Of a stretch of 7,087 bases of DNA, positions 6,609-7,087 are shown in pieces. The DNA comes from Chloroflexota bacterium (GTDB lineage Bacteria; Chloroflexota; Limnocylindria; Limnocylindrales; CSP1-4): contig DAIDTV010000038.1 in NCBI GenBank assembly GCA_027457005.1, positions 3,416 to 10,502 on the forward strand. The letters run 5' to 3'. The position numbers and the translations under genes are program-made. Within the stretch, counting starts at the first letter, position 1. The number at the start of each line of letters is the position of its first letter. The notes under the pieces were generated by a model. The model saw nothing but the letters and a program-made list of their open reading frames with translations, made no database searches and was not told the origin of the DNA.

Positions 6609-6626
6609 CCAGTCACCCAGGACTGG
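6609..6626. repeat. 6-bp dyad (CCAGTC/GACTGG) upstream of the topA promoter
   Basis: Plus strand ccagtc (6609-6614), loop acccag, gactgg (6621-6626): perfect 6-bp arms with a 6-nt loop. It covers the place where a -35 box would lie and the region just upstream, so it could be a regulator site. As RNA it could be part of a transcript end for the upstream gene, but no T-run follows. Confidence 0.4.
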
Positions 6627-6647
6627 CCCGACGATCACCCGGAGGGG

Positions 6648-6666
6648 GTCGCGCCGGGCGCGCGAC
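6648..6666 (-). terminator. GC-rich hairpin downstream of the 103-residue gene, possible U-less terminator
   Basis: On the minus strand GTCGCGC (6666-6660), loop GCCCG and GCGCGAC (6654-6648) form a perfect 7-bp stem with a 5-nt loop, 39 nt after the stop codon at 6706. It is followed by CCCCTCCGGG and not by a U-tract, so it is not a canonical intrinsic terminator. Hairpins lacking a U-run have been proposed as terminators in GC-rich bacteria; it may instead only protect the 3' end of the RNA. Confidence 0.35.
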
Positions 6667-6705
6667 GGGGTCGGCCGGGCAGTTCCCGCGAGCCGTCCCG
6701 AGCGC

Positions 6706-7017
6706 TCAGGTCTCGCGAATCCGCCGGAGCAGGTCCTCGTCCAGTTCGAGCTCCACCTCGTCCGGTGCCCGATCGACGACCGCCGTCTCGCCGGACGGGG
6801 CGGCGTCCGCGGCGACGGCCGGTACCTCCAGGAAGCGCACCTGGCCGAGGGGAAACACGAACGTGTGTTCGCCGCGGTCCACCCAGACCGGTGGCTTGCC
6901 GCTGGTCATGCGTATGTTGCTGCAGACCACGCACGTGTCGCCGGCGGCCGGCAGGGCCGGCAGGTCCACGATCAGGGGCTGCTCGTTGAGCAGGTGCAGG
7001 ATCGCGGCGCGGATCAT
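6706..7017 (-). CDS. Small protein of unknown function (103 residues)
   Basis: I do not recognise a family. The N-terminal two thirds look like a small folded, probably beta-rich domain: MIRAAILHLLNEQPLIVDLP (1-20), a CVVC pair (residues 29 and 32) within DTCVVCSNIRMTSGKPPVWV (27-46), then VDRGEHTFVFPLGQVRFLEV (46-65). The last third is acidic (DEVELELDEDLLRRIRET, 86-103) and predicts a short charged helix. There is no signal peptide or membrane segment, so it is probably cytoplasmic. Only one cysteine pair is present, so a complete zinc site would need dimerisation. The ATG at 7017 follows the previous gene's stop by 4 nt, so the two are probably co-transcribed, although no Shine-Dalgarno precedes it. 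The reading frame's defined start, tight spacing and normal composition support a real gene. Its role, and whether it relates to topA across the 129-nt gap, is unknown. Confidence 0.75.
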   Translation of the reverse strand: MIRAAILHLLNEQPLIVDLPALPAAGDTCVVCSNIRMTSGKPPVWVDRGEHTFVFPLGQVRFLEVPAVAADAAPSGETAVVDRAPDEVELELDEDLLRRIRET

Positions 7018-7021
7018 GCCG

Positions 7022-7087
7022 TCAGGGGGGGTAGAAGTCGAAGACGACCAGCACGTATCCGTTGTAGTCCCAGACGCCGATCCCGAC
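7022..7087 (-). CDS. C-terminal end of a protein entering from the right, possibly CAP/SCP-like
   Basis: The last 21 codons before TGA (7024-7022) read VGIGVWDYNGYV followed by LVVFDFYPP. A [VI]GxGV start, a short turn with Gly, and a final hydrophobic strand ending in xDF are what the C-terminal strands of bacterial CAP/SCP (YkwD-like) domains usually look like, and these proteins are mostly secreted. With so few residues this family call is tentative. The frame is supported by the 4-nt spacing to the next gene. The start and most of the protein lie outside the window. Confidence 0.45.
   Translation of the reverse strand, partial: VGIGVWDYNGYVLVVFDFYPP

Larger units (their letters stand above)
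6577..6705. other. Intergenic control region between the small upstream gene and topA
   Basis: This 129-nt gap is the only substantial non-coding stretch in the window. From the upstream gene's stop towards topA it holds a 7-bp GC hairpin (6648-6666), a 6-bp dyad (6609-6626), and a 7-bp inverted repeat (6578-6600) whose loop is an extended -10 element. It therefore probably separates two transcription units. No small ORF of interest was seen in it. Confidence 0.75.

Noticed and set aside
2993..7087. Searched for a dif-like site near the Xer gene, and for transposon ends or attachment sites marking it as a mobile integrase
   Set aside because: No AT-rich 28-bp dif-like palindrome, terminal repeats or tRNA gene was seen. 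The catalytic spacing and operon context point to a housekeeping Xer.
1..7087. CRISPR arrays, tRNA or rRNA genes, riboswitches
   Set aside because: No regularly spaced repeats, cloverleaf-like sequences or long structured leaders were found; coding density leaves only the 129-nt gap before topA.

Overview
The window is a compact, GC-rich (by eye about 70%) bacterial segment. Every gene I can support lies on the minus strand, so it is best read from high to low coordinates. Frequent GTG starts, genes butted together or overlapping by a few bases, few recognisable Shine-Dalgarno sequences, and the look of the MurJ and FemAB-like proteins suggest a high-GC Chloroflexota-type bacterium. A Limnocylindria/Thermomicrobia-like origin is my best guess. 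An actinobacterium-like origin is not excluded, because no rRNA or other phylogenetic marker is present.

Layout in the direction of transcription: (1) 7087-7022, the last 21 codons of a gene entering from the right, possibly a CAP/SCP-like secreted protein; (2) 7017-6706, a 103-residue protein I do not recognise, 4 nt downstream; (3) 6705-6577, a 129-nt intergenic region with a GC hairpin, a second small dyad, and a strong extended -10 element (TGC-TACACT) ending only 8 nt before the topA ATG; (4) 6576-4120, topA, complete DNA topoisomerase I with three C-terminal zinc-finger modules and an Arg-rich tail; (5) 4123-2993, a XerC/XerD-type tyrosine recombinase; (6) 2996-1395, murJ, the lipid II flippase; (7) 1393-332, a FemAB/FemX-like peptidoglycan bridge aminoacyltransferase; (8) 335-1, the N-terminal part of a Mur ligase, most likely MurE, running off the left edge.

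Genes 4-8 look like one operon. Three of the four junctions are the same 4-base GTGA overlap (GTG start inside the TGA stop region), and the fourth is a 1-nt gap. The operon joins chromosome topology and dimer resolution (TopA, Xer) to lipid II precursor assembly, bridge modification and flipping (MurE, FemX, MurJ). No mobile element, CRISPR array, tRNA or rRNA was seen.

I did not find a wholly new system. The points most worth a second look are the topA control region (a -10 element filling the loop of a perfect 7-bp inverted repeat, with a probably leaderless or near-leaderless mRNA), a 60-bp in-frame tandem duplication in an unusual N-terminal extension of the Mur ligase, a non-canonical first zinc finger plus Arg-rich tail in TopA, and a roughly 30-residue insertion in the Xer recombinase.
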